Shown here one piece after another: positions 31,964-40,549 of a DNA stretch of 64,000 bases. Where the stretch lies: positions 124,001 to 188,000 of the forward strand of contig NZ_SSNY01000004.1 of assembly GCF_004801285.1 (NCBI RefSeq). Reading direction: 5' to 3'. The notes under the pieces are model-generated. The model was not told the origin of the DNA. It saw only the letters and a list, made by a program, of their open reading frames with translations, and searched no databases. A program made the translations under genes and the position numbers. Position 1 is the first letter of the stretch. Every line of letters begins with the position of its first letter. Origin of the DNA: Ollibium composti. Lineage in GTDB: Bacteria > Pseudomonadota > Alphaproteobacteria > Rhizobiales > Rhizobiaceae.

Positions 31964-34399
31964 ATGCTGAGCACGTATCTGAGCTATCGGCTCATTGCCC
32001 AGGACATTCCCAAGTCCATCGACCGTGTCGAGAAGCAGCCGGCCGTGGACCGCGAGACGAAATACTACCTGGACAACATCGGCAAGGTGACGTCGGTCGA
32101 CGACTTCGTCAACGACTACCGCCTCTTCAACTACGCCATGAAGGCCTACGGCCTCAGCGACATGACCTACGCCAAGGCGTTCATGGTCAAGGCGCTGAAG
32201 GAAGGCGTCAGCGATCCCGACAGCTTCGCCAACAAGCTGACCGACAAGCGCTACGCCGAATTCGTCAAGGCGTTCAACTTCCAGAAGCTGGGCGGCACCG
32301 CCACCACCTACAATCCCGCCCAGCAGGGCGTCGCCCAGAATTACGCCCTGCAAATCGAACTCAATTCGACCCAGCTCGACCTCGACCGGGCGCGCGCGGA
32401 AACAGCGAATTACGTCGCCCATATCGGCGACGTCAAATCGATCGACGACCTGATGGCCGACAAGCGCCTGCTGACCTACGCGATGGCCTCCTTCGGGCTC
32501 GACCCCGCGAAGGAACCGCCCGAGACGGTGCGCCAGACGCTCGAGGGCGGTGTCAGCGATCCCAACAGCCCGGCCAACAAGCTCGCCGACAAGCGCTACG
32601 CCAATTTCGTCGCCGCCTTCGATTTCGTCCAATACGGCGACCAGACGACCCAGCGTGCCGCCGTGCAGCAGGCGCCGAAAACCTATCTGCCGAACACCGG
32701 CGTCACCCCGCTCACCCAGAACACGTCCGCCATGCAGGCCGAGGTGGATTATTACAACGCCAACATCGGCAAGGTGAAATCCATCGTCGACCTGCTCGGC
32801 AACAAGCGCCTGCTGAATTTCGCGATGACCGCCTTCGGGCTCGACGCCAAGACGGAATCACCTTCGAAAATCCGCGACATGCTGGCGGGCGGCGTCAGCG
32901 ATCCGGCTAGCCCCGCCAACCAGCTTTCAGACAAGCGCTACGCCGCTTTCGTCGCGGCGTTCGACTTTTCCCAGTACGGCGCGGCCACCACCACCCGAGA
33001 CGCCGTCACGCAGACGACTCCAGCGTACTATCTCCAGAGTTCCGACCCCGAGAACGCCTATTTCCGTGCCAACATCGGCAACGTGAAGACGGCGAACGAC
33101 CTGCTGCTCGACAAGCGCCTGCTGACCTACGCCATGGGCGCCTACGGCCTCGACGCCAGCAAGGAACCGGCGACCAAGGTTCGCGACATGCTGCTCGGCG
33201 GCGTCACCGACCCGAACAGCCCGGCCAACCAGTCGAGCGACAAGCGCTATGCGGCCTTCGTCGCGGCCTTCGACTTCGCGCAGTATGGAACCGCGACGAC
33301 GTCGCGCCCCGAAGCGACCGAGCAGACCGAGCGCTATCATCTGGAGAACGCCAATCCGGAAACCGCCTATTTCCGGGCGAACATCGGCAAGGTGCGGTCG
33401 GCGAAGGACCTGATGTCCGATCCGCGGCTGCTCGCCTACGCCATGGCCGCCTATGGGTTGGACGCCTCGATCGAGGATCCGGAGACGGTGAAGCGGTTCC
33501 TGACCGGCGGCGCCGGCGATCCCGACAGCATCTCCAATCTGCTCCTCGGCGCGAAATACGAAGGCTACGCCGCCTTGGCCAAGGCCTTCGACTTTCACAC
33601 CTACGGCACGCAGACGACCTCCCGCCCCGAAGTCCTCGACGCCACGCCGACGCACTACACGACGATGGACGGGTTCGGCTTGGTCAAGCCGGGAGCGGCC
33701 TATGTGCAGGGGGAAACGGACTACTATCTCGCCAACGTCACCAAGCTGAAGTCGATCGACGACCTGATGGCCGACAAGCGCTTGCTGAACTATGCGCTGT
33801 CGGCATTCGGGCTGGACCCGCAGAAAGAGGACCCGACGCGCATCCGCGCGCTGCTCGAAGGCGGCATCCGCGATCCCGAAAGCCCGGCCAACAAGCTCGA
33901 CAACAAGGCCTACGCCGCCTTTGTCGCCGCCTTCAATTTCGAGCAGTACGGCGAGGACGCCACCACCTATGTCGCCGCCGGGCAGGTCACCGTCGACAAG
34001 TACATGCGCCAGACGCTGGAGGAGGATGCCGGCCAGACCAACGAAGGCGTGCGACTGGCGCTGTATTTCCAGCGCAAGGCGCCCGGCCTGACCGACTGGT
34101 ATCAGGTGCTGGCCGACAAGGCGCTGTCGCAGGTCGCGCGCATCGCCTTCGGCATGCCCGATTCCTTCGCCAGCGCCGACATCGACAAGCAGGTGAAACT
34201 GTTCGAGCAGAAGTTCGACATCGCCGACTTCGCCGACGCCGGCAAGCTCGACAAATTCATGACCCGCTTCACCACCATGTACGAGATCCAGAACCCGTCA
34301 TCGACGGCGACCACCTCGGTCGGCGTGCTGTTTTCGCAACCGACCACGATCGGCGTCTCCACCGACCTGATGATGGCCATGCAGCAGATGAAGTATTGA
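31964..34399 (+). CDS. DUF1217 repeat protein of the flagellar cluster
   Basis: 811 residues built largely of one repeated unit of about 80. I count six copies at roughly 35-115, 150-230, 262-345, 366-448, 467-553 and 585-670, each with the frame NIG-K-V-K-S--DL-x-DKRLL-YAM-A-GLD, then R--L-GGV-DP-SPAN-L-DKRYAAFVAAFDF-QYG--TT. A degenerate tail follows (LALYFQRKAPGLTDWYQVLADKALSQVARIAFGMP). There is no signal peptide or membrane helix; the opening LSTYLSYRLIAQD is conserved in DUF1217 proteins. It precedes flgF by two bases. Function unknown; export or assembly of axial parts is a guess from location. Confidence 0.9.
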   Translation: MLSTYLSYRLIAQDIPKSIDRVEKQPAVDRETKYYLDNIGKVTSVDDFVNDYRLFNYAMKAYGLSDMTYAKAFMVKALKEGVSDPDSFANKLTDKRYAEFVKAFNFQKLGGTATTYNPAQQGVAQNYALQIELNSTQLDLDRARAETANYVAHIGDVKSIDDLMADKRLLTYAMASFGLDPAKEPPETVRQTLEGGVSDPNSPANKLADKRYANFVAAFDFVQYGDQTTQRAAVQQAPKTYLPNTGVTPLTQNTSAMQAEVDYYNANIGKVKSIVDLLGNKRLLNFAMTAFGLDAKTESPSKIRDMLAGGVSDPASPANQLSDKRYAAFVAAFDFSQYGAATTTRDAVTQTTPAYYLQSSDPENAYFRANIGNVKTANDLLLDKRLLTYAMGAYGLDASKEPATKVRDMLLGGVTDPNSPANQSSDKRYAAFVAAFDFAQYGTATTSRPEATEQTERYHLENANPETAYFRANIGKVRSAKDLMSDPRLLAYAMAAYGLDASIEDPETVKRFLTGGAGDPDSISNLLLGAKYEGYAALAKAFDFHTYGTQTTSRPEVLDATPTHYTTMDGFGLVKPGAAYVQGETDYYLANVTKLKSIDDLMADKRLLNYALSAFGLDPQKEDPTRIRALLEGGIRDPESPANKLDNKAYAAFVAAFNFEQYGEDATTYVAAGQVTVDKYMRQTLEEDAGQTNEGVRLALYFQRKAPGLTDWYQVLADKALSQVARIAFGMPDSFASADIDKQVKLFEQKFDIADFADAGKLDKFMTRFTTMYEIQNPSSTATTSVGVLFSQPTTIGVSTDLMMAMQQMKY

Positions 34400-34401
34400 C
34401 C

Positions 34402-35124
34402 ATGCAGGACAGCCTTTACGTCTCGCTTTCCTCCCAGATCGCCCTGCAGAAGCGGCTGGACACCATTGCCGACAACGTCGCCAACGCCTCCACCGTCGGC
34501 TTTCGCGCCACCGGCGTGAAGTTCGAGGACGTCGTCACCGGCGCCGGCCAGAAGGCGGTGGCCTTCACCTCGCCCGGCAACACCTACCTGTCGGGCGTCA
34601 ACGGCGCGTTGAGCGAAACGGGCAACCCCTTCGATTTCGCCATTCAGGGCGACGCCTGGTTCGCGCTGCAGACGCCGGCCGGCACGGTGATGACGCGCGA
34701 CGGCCGCTTCTCGATGGGCCAGAACGGCGAGTTGCTGTCTATCGAGGGCTATCCGGTGCTCGATGCAGGCGGCGCGCCGCTGCAACTCGATCCGCGCGGC
34801 GGCCCGCCGACCGTCGGCAAGGACGGTTCGCTGCGCCAGGGCGAGCAGCTTGCCGGCGCCATCGGCCTGTTCAACTTCCAGCCAGGCGAGAACTTCGTGC
34901 GCTTCGGCAATTCGGGCGTCGTGCCGCCGGGCGAGCCGGAACCGATCGTCGACAGGATCGATGTCGGCGTGGCGCAGGGCTTCGTCGAGCAATCCAACGT
35001 CAACCCGGTGCTGGAGATGACCCGTCTCATCCAGGTGCAGCGCGCCTTCGAGAACGTCGCGGCGCTTGTGCGCCAGACCGGCTCCACGACCGAGGACGCC
35101 ATCCAGACGCTCGGTTCCAAGTAG
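34402..35124 (+). CDS. flgF: flagellar basal-body rod protein FlgF
   Basis: 240 residues from the ATG at 34402. N-terminal rod motif SLYVSLSSQIALQKRLDTIADNVANASTVGFRATGVKF and C-terminal SNVNPVLEMTRLIQVQRAFENVAALV are the paired helices of axial proteins. FlgF is the proximal rod protein. It lies apart from flgG (39.3 kb) as in other rhizobia, between the DUF1217 gene and fliI. Confidence 0.95.
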   Translation: MQDSLYVSLSSQIALQKRLDTIADNVANASTVGFRATGVKFEDVVTGAGQKAVAFTSPGNTYLSGVNGALSETGNPFDFAIQGDAWFALQTPAGTVMTRDGRFSMGQNGELLSIEGYPVLDAGGAPLQLDPRGGPPTVGKDGSLRQGEQLAGAIGLFNFQPGENFVRFGNSGVVPPGEPEPIVDRIDVGVAQGFVEQSNVNPVLEMTRLIQVQRAFENVAALVRQTGSTTEDAIQTLGSK

Positions 35125-35133
35125 CGCCGCCGC

Positions 35134-36543
35134 ATGTCGCCGCCCGCATCCCTGCCGATCCGCGCCGACGACCGGCCGCAGCAACAGGCGCCCGAAACGC
35201 GTCTGGCGCTGCTGGAGCGGCTGTGGCACCGCTTCGAAAGCGACGACGCCGTCCTGCGCCGGGGCGGTCGCGTCAGCGAGGTTTCCGCCACGCATTACCA
35301 TGTGCGCGGCCTGTCCGACATCGCCCGGCTGGGCGACGTGGTCGAGCAGCGCAGCCGCTTCGGCGCGCGGCTCGGCGAGATCGTCCGCATCGGCCGCGAC
35401 GAAGTCGTCGTCGCTCCTTTCGAGAGGAGCGCCGACGCGGGCATCGGCGATGCCGTGTTCCGGCGCGGCCCGCTGGCGATCACCCCGCATCCTTCCTGGC
35501 GCGGCCGCGCCATCGACGCCCTGGCGCGCGCCATCGACGGCGGTCCGCCGCTGGTCAGGGGCGTCGATCCAGGCGAACCCGTCCACGCGACGCCCGGCGC
35601 AATGGCCCGCCAGCGCGTCGGCACTCCGTTCATGACCGGCGTGCGCGCCATCGACATCTTCACGCCGCTCTGCTTCGGCCAGCGCATGGGCATCTTCGCC
35701 GGCTCCGGCGTCGGCAAGTCGACGTTGCTTGCCATGCTCGCCGGCGCCGACGCCTTCGATACGGTGGTCGTTGCGCTGGTCGGCGAACGCGGTCGCGAGG
35801 TGCGCGAATTCCTCGAGGACACCATTGGCGATCAGGCCATGGCCAAGACCGTCGCCGTGGTCGCCACCAGCGACGAGAGCGCCATGATGCGCCGCCGCGC
35901 GCCCGACACCGCGATGCGCGTTGCCGAGCATTTCCGCGACCAGGGCCACCGGGTGCTGCTGGTGCTGGATTCCATCACCCGCTTCGCCCACGCGCTGCGC
36001 GAGGTGGCGACCGGCACCGGCGAGCCGCCGGTGGCACGCGGCTATCCGGCCTCCGTCTTCACCGACCTGCCGAAGCTGCTGGAGCGGGCGGGACCGGGGC
36101 TGGAAGGCGCAGGCTCGATCACCGCCATCATCTCAGTTCTTGTGGACGGCGACGACCATAACGATCCGGTCGCCGATTCGGTGCGCGGCATCCTCGACGG
36201 CCATGTCGTTCTCGACCGCGCCATCGCCGAACAGGGGCGCTATCCGCCGGTCAATCCGCTGTCCTCCATTTCGCGCCTCGCCGGCAAGGCATGGTCGCCG
36301 GATCAGCGCGCGCTGGTGGCGCGGCTGAAGGCGATGATCTCGCGCTTCGAGGACACGCGCGACATCCGCCTGCTCGGCGCCTATCAGGGCGGTGCCGACC
36401 CCGAGCTGGACATGGCCGTGCGGCAGGTGCCGCTGATCTACGAAGCGCTGATGCAGTCGCCGAAGGATCGTCCCTCGGCCGAGCCTTTCGCCGATCTCGC
36501 CCGTCATCTGAAGGTCAAGCAGAATGCAGACGCGCCAGACTGA
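35134..36543 (+). CDS. fliI: flagellar export ATPase FliI
   Basis: 469 residues. Walker A is GSGVGKST at 190-197, followed by VVVALVGERGREVREF and the Walker B strand VLLVLDSITRFAHALREVA. GYPASVFTDLPKLLERAG and RYPPVNPLSSISRL are typical of the FliI/YscN group, which unfolds and primes export substrates. It starts nine bases after flgF. Confidence 0.97.
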   Translation: MSPPASLPIRADDRPQQQAPETRLALLERLWHRFESDDAVLRRGGRVSEVSATHYHVRGLSDIARLGDVVEQRSRFGARLGEIVRIGRDEVVVAPFERSADAGIGDAVFRRGPLAITPHPSWRGRAIDALARAIDGGPPLVRGVDPGEPVHATPGAMARQRVGTPFMTGVRAIDIFTPLCFGQRMGIFAGSGVGKSTLLAMLAGADAFDTVVVALVGERGREVREFLEDTIGDQAMAKTVAVVATSDESAMMRRRAPDTAMRVAEHFRDQGHRVLLVLDSITRFAHALREVATGTGEPPVARGYPASVFTDLPKLLERAGPGLEGAGSITAIISVLVDGDDHNDPVADSVRGILDGHVVLDRAIAEQGRYPPVNPLSSISRLAGKAWSPDQRALVARLKAMISRFEDTRDIRLLGAYQGGADPELDMAVRQVPLIYEALMQSPKDRPSAEPFADLARHLKVKQNADAPD

Positions 36544-37432
36544 GCTGGCGCACATCGAGCTGATGCTGCGCGAACAGCTGGCGCGCACCGAGGCCGCCGG
36601 GCGGTCGCGGCGATCGCGGTTTTCGCCACTTCGCTCCCTTGCGGCATGGCTGCCCGACGCAAGAGACGCGTTCCTGCCCATATTTGCTCGGATGCGCCCG
36701 GCCGGCCGGCCTCGCCGCCCGGAGCCGGCCGAAGAGCAGGAGCGCGCATTGGCGGCGTTGTTTGCGCCGACCGACGCTTCCGCCGCGCGCGCCGAGCCGG
36801 CCTTTACGCCGCCGCGGGAAACCCGCCGTTTACCAAATCTAAGCGGGAACGATGCTAGCAATCGTTCCATGAAAGAAGCTCCCGAGCGCAACTGGGGTCC
36901 GCCGCCGGCAGTCCAATTCCCCATGCCGGTCAAGAAGAAAGACCATCGCGGCGATCTCGTCATCGCCGGGCTCGGCGTGGCGCTGGGCCTCGTTTGCGCG
37001 CTGTTTCCCTGGTACATCTTCTTCAATCAGGACCAGTTCGGCGTGCAGGCCATCCGCTTCGGCGGCAGGGGCGGCAATGCCGGCCGCGCCACGGTCGAGG
37101 CCCGGCCAAATGCCAGCGGCACGCCGGTCGTCGATCAGGAAATCCCCGACAGCGCGCTCGACCTGTTCTCCACCGGCACGTTGCAGCCGAAGCCCGAGAG
37201 CGCCGACACTGCGCCCGACCTTGACCAGCAGCCCTTCCCCAGCGATGCGGCGATATTCCGCCTCGTCCACATCGCCAACGGCCGCGCCATGATCGAGGAC
37301 GACGCCGGTCTGTGGGTCGTCCAGCAAGGCTCGGTCCTGCCCGATTCCAGCACCGTGAAGTCGATCGAACAGCGCAAGGGCCGCTGGGTGCTGGTCACCA
37401 GCACCGACAGGGTGATCGAGATCTCGAAATAG
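36524..37432 (+). CDS. uncharacterised single-pass membrane protein after fliI
   Basis: 302 residues if translation begins at the ATG at 36524, which overlaps the fliI end by 20 bases and has AAGG upstream. A membrane helix (LVIAGLGVALGLVCALFPWYIFF) lies at about 144-167, with a periplasmic C-terminal domain (FRLVHIANGRAMIEDDAGLWVVQQGSVLPDSSTVKSIEQRKGRWVLVTSTDRVIEI). The C-terminal 187 residues, from an alternative ATG at 36869, look like the conserved gene of this position in rhizobial clusters. The first 115 codons are Arg/Pro/Ala-rich with weaker codon bias near 36820-36868, so the true start is unsure. No FliJ-like coiled coil is evident. Confidence 0.65.
   Translation: MQTRQTELAHIELMLREQLARTEAAGRSRRSRFSPLRSLAAWLPDARDAFLPIFARMRPAGRPRRPEPAEEQERALAALFAPTDASAARAEPAFTPPRETRRLPNLSGNDASNRSMKEAPERNWGPPPAVQFPMPVKKKDHRGDLVIAGLGVALGLVCALFPWYIFFNQDQFGVQAIRFGGRGGNAGRATVEARPNASGTPVVDQEIPDSALDLFSTGTLQPKPESADTAPDLDQQPFPSDAAIFRLVHIANGRAMIEDDAGLWVVQQGSVLPDSSTVKSIEQRKGRWVLVTSTDRVIEISK
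36846..36868. promoter_or_regulatory. perfect inverted repeat abutting an internal ATG
   Basis: GGAACGAT (36846-36853), GCTAGCA, ATCGTTCC (36861-36868), immediately before the ATG at 36869. An 8-bp stem with a 7-base loop whose core GCTAGC is itself a palindrome. It could be an operator or a hairpin masking the shorter start; no Shine-Dalgarno stands between it and the ATG. Confidence 0.5.
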
Positions 37433-37447
37433 CGAAGCTCCGCCTCG

Positions 37448-37747
37448 TCACGCCGCGTGGCGCTTGCCGGTCATGTCGAAGCCGATGGCCTTCATGACCG
37501 CTATCGTGCTTTCCAGCGTCGGGTTGCCGTCTTCGCTGAACGAGCGATAGAGCTGTTCTCGCGCCAGCCCCGTTTCGCGCGCGATCTTCGTCATACCCTT
37601 GGCGCGGGCGACCACACCAAGCGCCTTGGCGATGTAGCGGGCATCCCCCGTCTCGAAGGCATCCGTCACAAACACCTCGATGGCCTCGTCGGAGGTCAAC
37701 GCGTCCGCCGGATCATAATCATGCAGTTTGTCGGTCATCTCAGCCAT
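37448..37747 (-). CDS. HigA-like antitoxin (addiction module antidote protein)
   Basis: 99 residues from the ATG at 37747, overlapping the toxin stop; a second ATG at 37738 gives 96. The N-terminal part (DYDPADALTSDEAIEVFVTDAFETGDARYIAKALGVVARAKGM) leads into an XRE helix-turn-helix (TKIARETGLAREQLYRSFSEDGNPTLESTIAVMKAIGF), the pattern of the 'probable addiction module antidote' family. It should neutralise the toxin and repress through the palindrome at 38043. The pair lies on the minus strand between plus-strand flagellar genes. Confidence 0.92.
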   Translation of the reverse strand: MAEMTDKLHDYDPADALTSDEAIEVFVTDAFETGDARYIAKALGVVARAKGMTKIARETGLAREQLYRSFSEDGNPTLESTIAVMKAIGFDMTGKRHAA

Positions 37748-38033
37748 TCCATTGTTCCGCAAGGCGTTTCGCCGTGGCGATGTCTCGTGCTTGCGTGTCC
37801 TTGTCGCCGCCACAGAGCAATATGACGATCGTCTCGCCCTGTTGCCGGAAATAGACGCGGTATCCCGGTCCATAGTGGATGCGCAGTTCGCTCACCCCGT
37901 CGCCGACGGGCGACACGTCCCCTGCAAGCCCGTTGGCAAGCCGGTAAAGGCGAGCCGCTATCAATGCACGAGCTTTCCGATCCTTGAGCTTCCTTTCCCA
38001 TTTTCGGAACGTATCGGTCTGCTTCAGCTTCAT
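37740..38033 (-). CDS. RelE/HigB-like toxin (phage Gp49-like family)
   Basis: 97 residues, basic: FRKWERKLKDRKARALIAARLYRLANGLAGDVSPVGDGVSELRIHYGPGYRVYFRQQGETIVILLCGGDKDTQARDIATAKRLAEQW. The ELRIHYGPGYRVYF and LLCGGDKDTQ segments are family signatures of small toxins that cleave mRNA on the ribosome. The toxin gene comes first, followed by the antitoxin with overlap, which is the higBA order. Confidence 0.92.
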   Translation of the reverse strand: MKLKQTDTFRKWERKLKDRKARALIAARLYRLANGLAGDVSPVGDGVSELRIHYGPGYRVYFRQQGETIVILLCGGDKDTQARDIATAKRLAEQWNG

Positions 38034-38042
38034 TACAGAAAA

Positions 38043-38060
38043 TGTAATTTATAAATTACA
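38043..38060. promoter_or_regulatory. perfect 18-bp palindromic operator of the toxin-antitoxin pair
   Basis: TGTAATTTATAAATTACA is a perfect palindrome ending 10 bases upstream of the toxin ATG, in a strikingly AT-rich patch of an otherwise GC-rich region. Its place over the promoter fits autorepression by the XRE antitoxin. Confidence 0.8.
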
Positions 38061-38147
38061 ATCGGTCAATGGTCGCATCGGCAGCCCCCGCGCAAGGCCC
38101 GCGCAAGACTGGCGCACTAATCTCCGGAAACCTGCCCGGAGTAGCGC

Positions 38148-38528
38148 ATGGAGCCCGTCAACCTTTTCAACCTCGCATCGCGGCAAGCCGAGTGGCTGGC
38201 CGTGCGCCAGTCCGCTGTCGCCGGCAACATCGCCAATGCCAACACGCCCGGCTACACCGCCAACGACGTCGAGCCGTTCCAGAAGGTGCTCGACCATACG
38301 GCGGTGACGCTGAGCGCGACGCAGAGCGGTCATCTCGGCTTCGGCGCCAGCGAAGCCGCCTTCTCGGTCAAGCCGCAGGACTACACCGGCGCGATCATGC
38401 CGTCCAAGAACACCGTCGTCATGGAGGAAGAGCTGATGAAGGCCGGCGAGGTGCGCCGCTCCTTCGAGCTCAACACGGCCATCGTCAAGGCCTTCCACAC
38501 CATGATGATCATGGCGACGAAGGGCTGA
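38148..38528 (+). CDS. flgB: flagellar basal-body rod protein FlgB
   Basis: 126 residues: FNLASRQAEWLAVRQSAVAGNIANANTPGYTANDVEPF at the N-terminus and MKAGEVRRSFELNTAIVKAFHTMMIMATKG at the C-terminus. FlgB is the proximal rod subunit nearest the MS ring. It opens a ten-gene plus-strand operon reaching fliP in which almost all junctions overlap or are under 12 bases. Confidence 0.96.
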   Translation: MEPVNLFNLASRQAEWLAVRQSAVAGNIANANTPGYTANDVEPFQKVLDHTAVTLSATQSGHLGFGASEAAFSVKPQDYTGAIMPSKNTVVMEEELMKAGEVRRSFELNTAIVKAFHTMMIMATKG

Positions 38529-38534
38529 CGCGCG

Positions 38535-38951
38535 ATGGACGCTTTGACGGCAGCCCTCAAGGTCGCGGCGTCCGGTCTCGGCGCCCAGTCTGAGCGCCTG
38601 CGCGTCGTCTCCGAAAACCTCGCCAACGCCCAGTCCACCGGCACCACGCCCGGCGCCGATCCCTATCGCCGCAAGACCATATCCTTCGCCGCCGAGCTGG
38701 ACCGCGCTTCCGGCGGCAGCCTCGTCGAGGTCAATTCGATCGACCGCGACCCCTCGCCCTTCCCCGTCGAGTTCCAGCCCGGCAACGAGGCGGCCGACGA
38801 CAAGGGCTACGTCAAGCTGCCGAACGTCAACGTGCTGATCGAGATGGCCGACATGACCGAGGCCAACCGCTCCTACGAGGCCAACCTGCAGGTCATCAAG
38901 CAGGCGCGCGACCTGATCTCCATGACCATCGACCTGATGAGGAACCAGTGA
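38535..38951 (+). CDS. flgC: flagellar basal-body rod protein FlgC
   Basis: 138 residues: [42 protein letters not shown] at the N-terminus and [41 protein letters not shown] at the C-terminus, the standard FlgC pattern. Six bases after flgB and touching fliE. Confidence 0.96.
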   Translation: MDALTAALKVAASGLGAQSERLRVVSENLANAQSTGTTPGADPYRRKTISFAAELDRASGGSLVEVNSIDRDPSPFPVEFQPGNEAADDKGYVKLPNVNVLIEMADMTEANRSYEANLQVIKQARDLISMTIDLMRNQ

Positions 38952-39271
38952 TGATCGGCGGCATCGGTGCCATCCACCTTCGGCCCCCGGTCGGCAACTC
39001 CGATGCCGACACCGGCCTCCTGTCCAATGCGGCCACGCCGGCCGCCGGCGCCGGCGCGTCCTTCGCCGAAGCCCTGTCGCGGGCCGCCTCGAACACCGTC
39101 GACACGCTGAAGAGCGCCGAGCAGGTATCGATTCAGGCGCTCAAGGGCGACGCCGACACCCGCCAGGTCGCCGACGCCGTCATGAGCGCCCAGCAGGCTT
39201 TGCAGGCCGCGGTCGCAATCCGCGACAAGATCGTCTCCGCCTATCTCGACATCAGCCGCATGAGTATCTGA
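38951..39271 (+). CDS. fliE: flagellar hook-basal body complex protein FliE
   Basis: 106 residues from the ATG at 38951, which shares a base with the flgC stop; a GTG one codon earlier is possible. [69 protein letters not shown] is the FliE fold that links the MS ring to the rod. Confidence 0.95.
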   Translation: MIGGIGAIHLRPPVGNSDADTGLLSNAATPAAGAGASFAEALSRAASNTVDTLKSAEQVSIQALKGDADTRQVADAVMSAQQALQAAVAIRDKIVSAYLDISRMSI

Positions 39272-39281
39272 GGACGGCCCC

Positions 39282-40070
39282 ATGAAAGCGCTCGCCATCG
39301 CCGCCACCGGCATGAACGCCCAGCAGACCAATCTGGAAGTCATCGCCAACAACATCGCCAACATCAACACGACCGGCTACAAGCGCGCCCGCGCCGAGTT
39401 CTCCGACCTGCTCTATCAGGTCGACCGCACGCAGGGCGTGCCCAACCGCGCCAACGGCTCGATCGTTCCCGAAGGCGTCTCCATCGGCCTCGGCGTCAAG
39501 ACCAGCGCGGTGCGCAACGTCCACATCCAGGGCGAGTTGACCAGCACCGGCAACAACTACGACCTCGCGCTGACCGGCAAGGGCTGGTTCCAGATCGAGG
39601 GCGCCGACGGCAACCCGCTCTACACCCGCTCCGGCGCCTTCAACACCAATGCGACCGGCCAGCTGGTGACGGTCGACGGCGCCGCCGTCATCCCGGCCAT
39701 CACCGTGCCGGCCGACGCCGTCGAGGTCATCGTCAACAAGACCGGCCAGGTCTTCGCCCGCATCGACGGCCAGAACGACCTGCAGGACCTCGGCCAGCTC
39801 ACCCTCGCCACCTTCGCCAACGAGGCCGGCTTGGCGCCGCTCGGCGACAACCTGTTCCAGGAGACGGTGGCCTCGGGCGCGGCCAATGTCGGCGTGCCGG
39901 GCGATCCGGGCTATGCAACCGTCGAACAGGGCTACCTGGAGAATTCCAACGTCGATCCGGTCAAGGAGATCACCGAGCTGATCTCGGCGCAGCGAGCCTA
40001 CGAGATGAATTCCAAGGTCATCCAGGCCGCCGACGAAATGGCCGCCGTCGTCTCCAAGAACATCAGGTGA
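39282..40070 (+). CDS. flgG: flagellar distal rod protein FlgG
   Basis: 262 residues, usual length. [39 protein letters not shown] at the N-terminus and [37 protein letters not shown] at the C-terminus are diagnostic. The distal rod passes through the LP ring made of FlgI and FlgH encoded downstream. Confidence 0.97.
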   Translation: MKALAIAATGMNAQQTNLEVIANNIANINTTGYKRARAEFSDLLYQVDRTQGVPNRANGSIVPEGVSIGLGVKTSAVRNVHIQGELTSTGNNYDLALTGKGWFQIEGADGNPLYTRSGAFNTNATGQLVTVDGAAVIPAITVPADAVEVIVNKTGQVFARIDGQNDLQDLGQLTLATFANEAGLAPLGDNLFQETVASGAANVGVPGDPGYATVEQGYLENSNVDPVKEITELISAQRAYEMNSKVIQAADEMAAVVSKNIR

Positions 40071-40075
40071 CGGTG

Positions 40076-40549
40076 ATGGCGGCGCGCATCCTCGTTCCGG
40101 TCCTGCGCTCGATGGCGCTCGCCCTGGCGCTTTGCGCCGGCGCGGCGCCGGCCGCAGCCGACGAGGTCGTGCTGATCCCCAGCCGCGTCATCTATCCGGG
40201 CGAGACGATCGGCCTTGCCGCGCTGAAGGAAGTGACGCTGGCCCCCGGACGCCACAAACCGGACGCCGTCGCCACCACCGCGCCCGAACTCGACGGCAAG
40301 GTCGCCAAGCGCACGCTGCTGCCCGGCCGCTACATCCCCGTCAGCGCGCTGCGTGAGGCATGGCTGGTCGAACAGGGCGCCTCCGTGCAGGTCTATTTCA
40401 TCGCCGGCCCCCTCACCATCTCGACCACCGCCGTCACCTTGCAGCCGGGTGCCGCCGGCGACCTCGTCAAGGTCCGCAACGTCGACAGCGGCAAGGTGCT
40501 GTCCGGCACGGTGATGGCGGACGGCACCGTCCAGGTCGGCGCCTCATGA
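40076..40549 (+). CDS. flgA: P-ring assembly chaperone FlgA
   Basis: 157 residues from the ATG at 40076 with AGGTGA upstream; a GTG at 40067 overlapping the flgG stop is an alternative. Signal peptide (MALALALCAGAAPAAA) then the SAF-like domain: VLIPSRVIYPGETIGLAALKEV, LLPGRYIPVSALREAWLV and LQPGAAGDLVKVRNVDSGKVLSGTVMADGTVQV. It helps FlgI form the P ring and directly precedes flgI with a four-base overlap. Confidence 0.94.
   Translation: MAARILVPVLRSMALALALCAGAAPAAADEVVLIPSRVIYPGETIGLAALKEVTLAPGRHKPDAVATTAPELDGKVAKRTLLPGRYIPVSALREAWLVEQGASVQVYFIAGPLTISTTAVTLQPGAAGDLVKVRNVDSGKVLSGTVMADGTVQVGAS

Noticed and set aside
34102..35991. A 629-codon minus-strand open frame opposite flgF and fliI
   Set aside because: It is a complement reading of well-identified genes; His/Arg/Gln-rich composition and no recognisable motif. 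GC-rich codon use keeps such frames open.
36633..36749. Possible FliJ in the segment after fliI
   Set aside because: FliJ often follows fliI, but the residues here lack the long charged coiled coil of FliJ and have many prolines.
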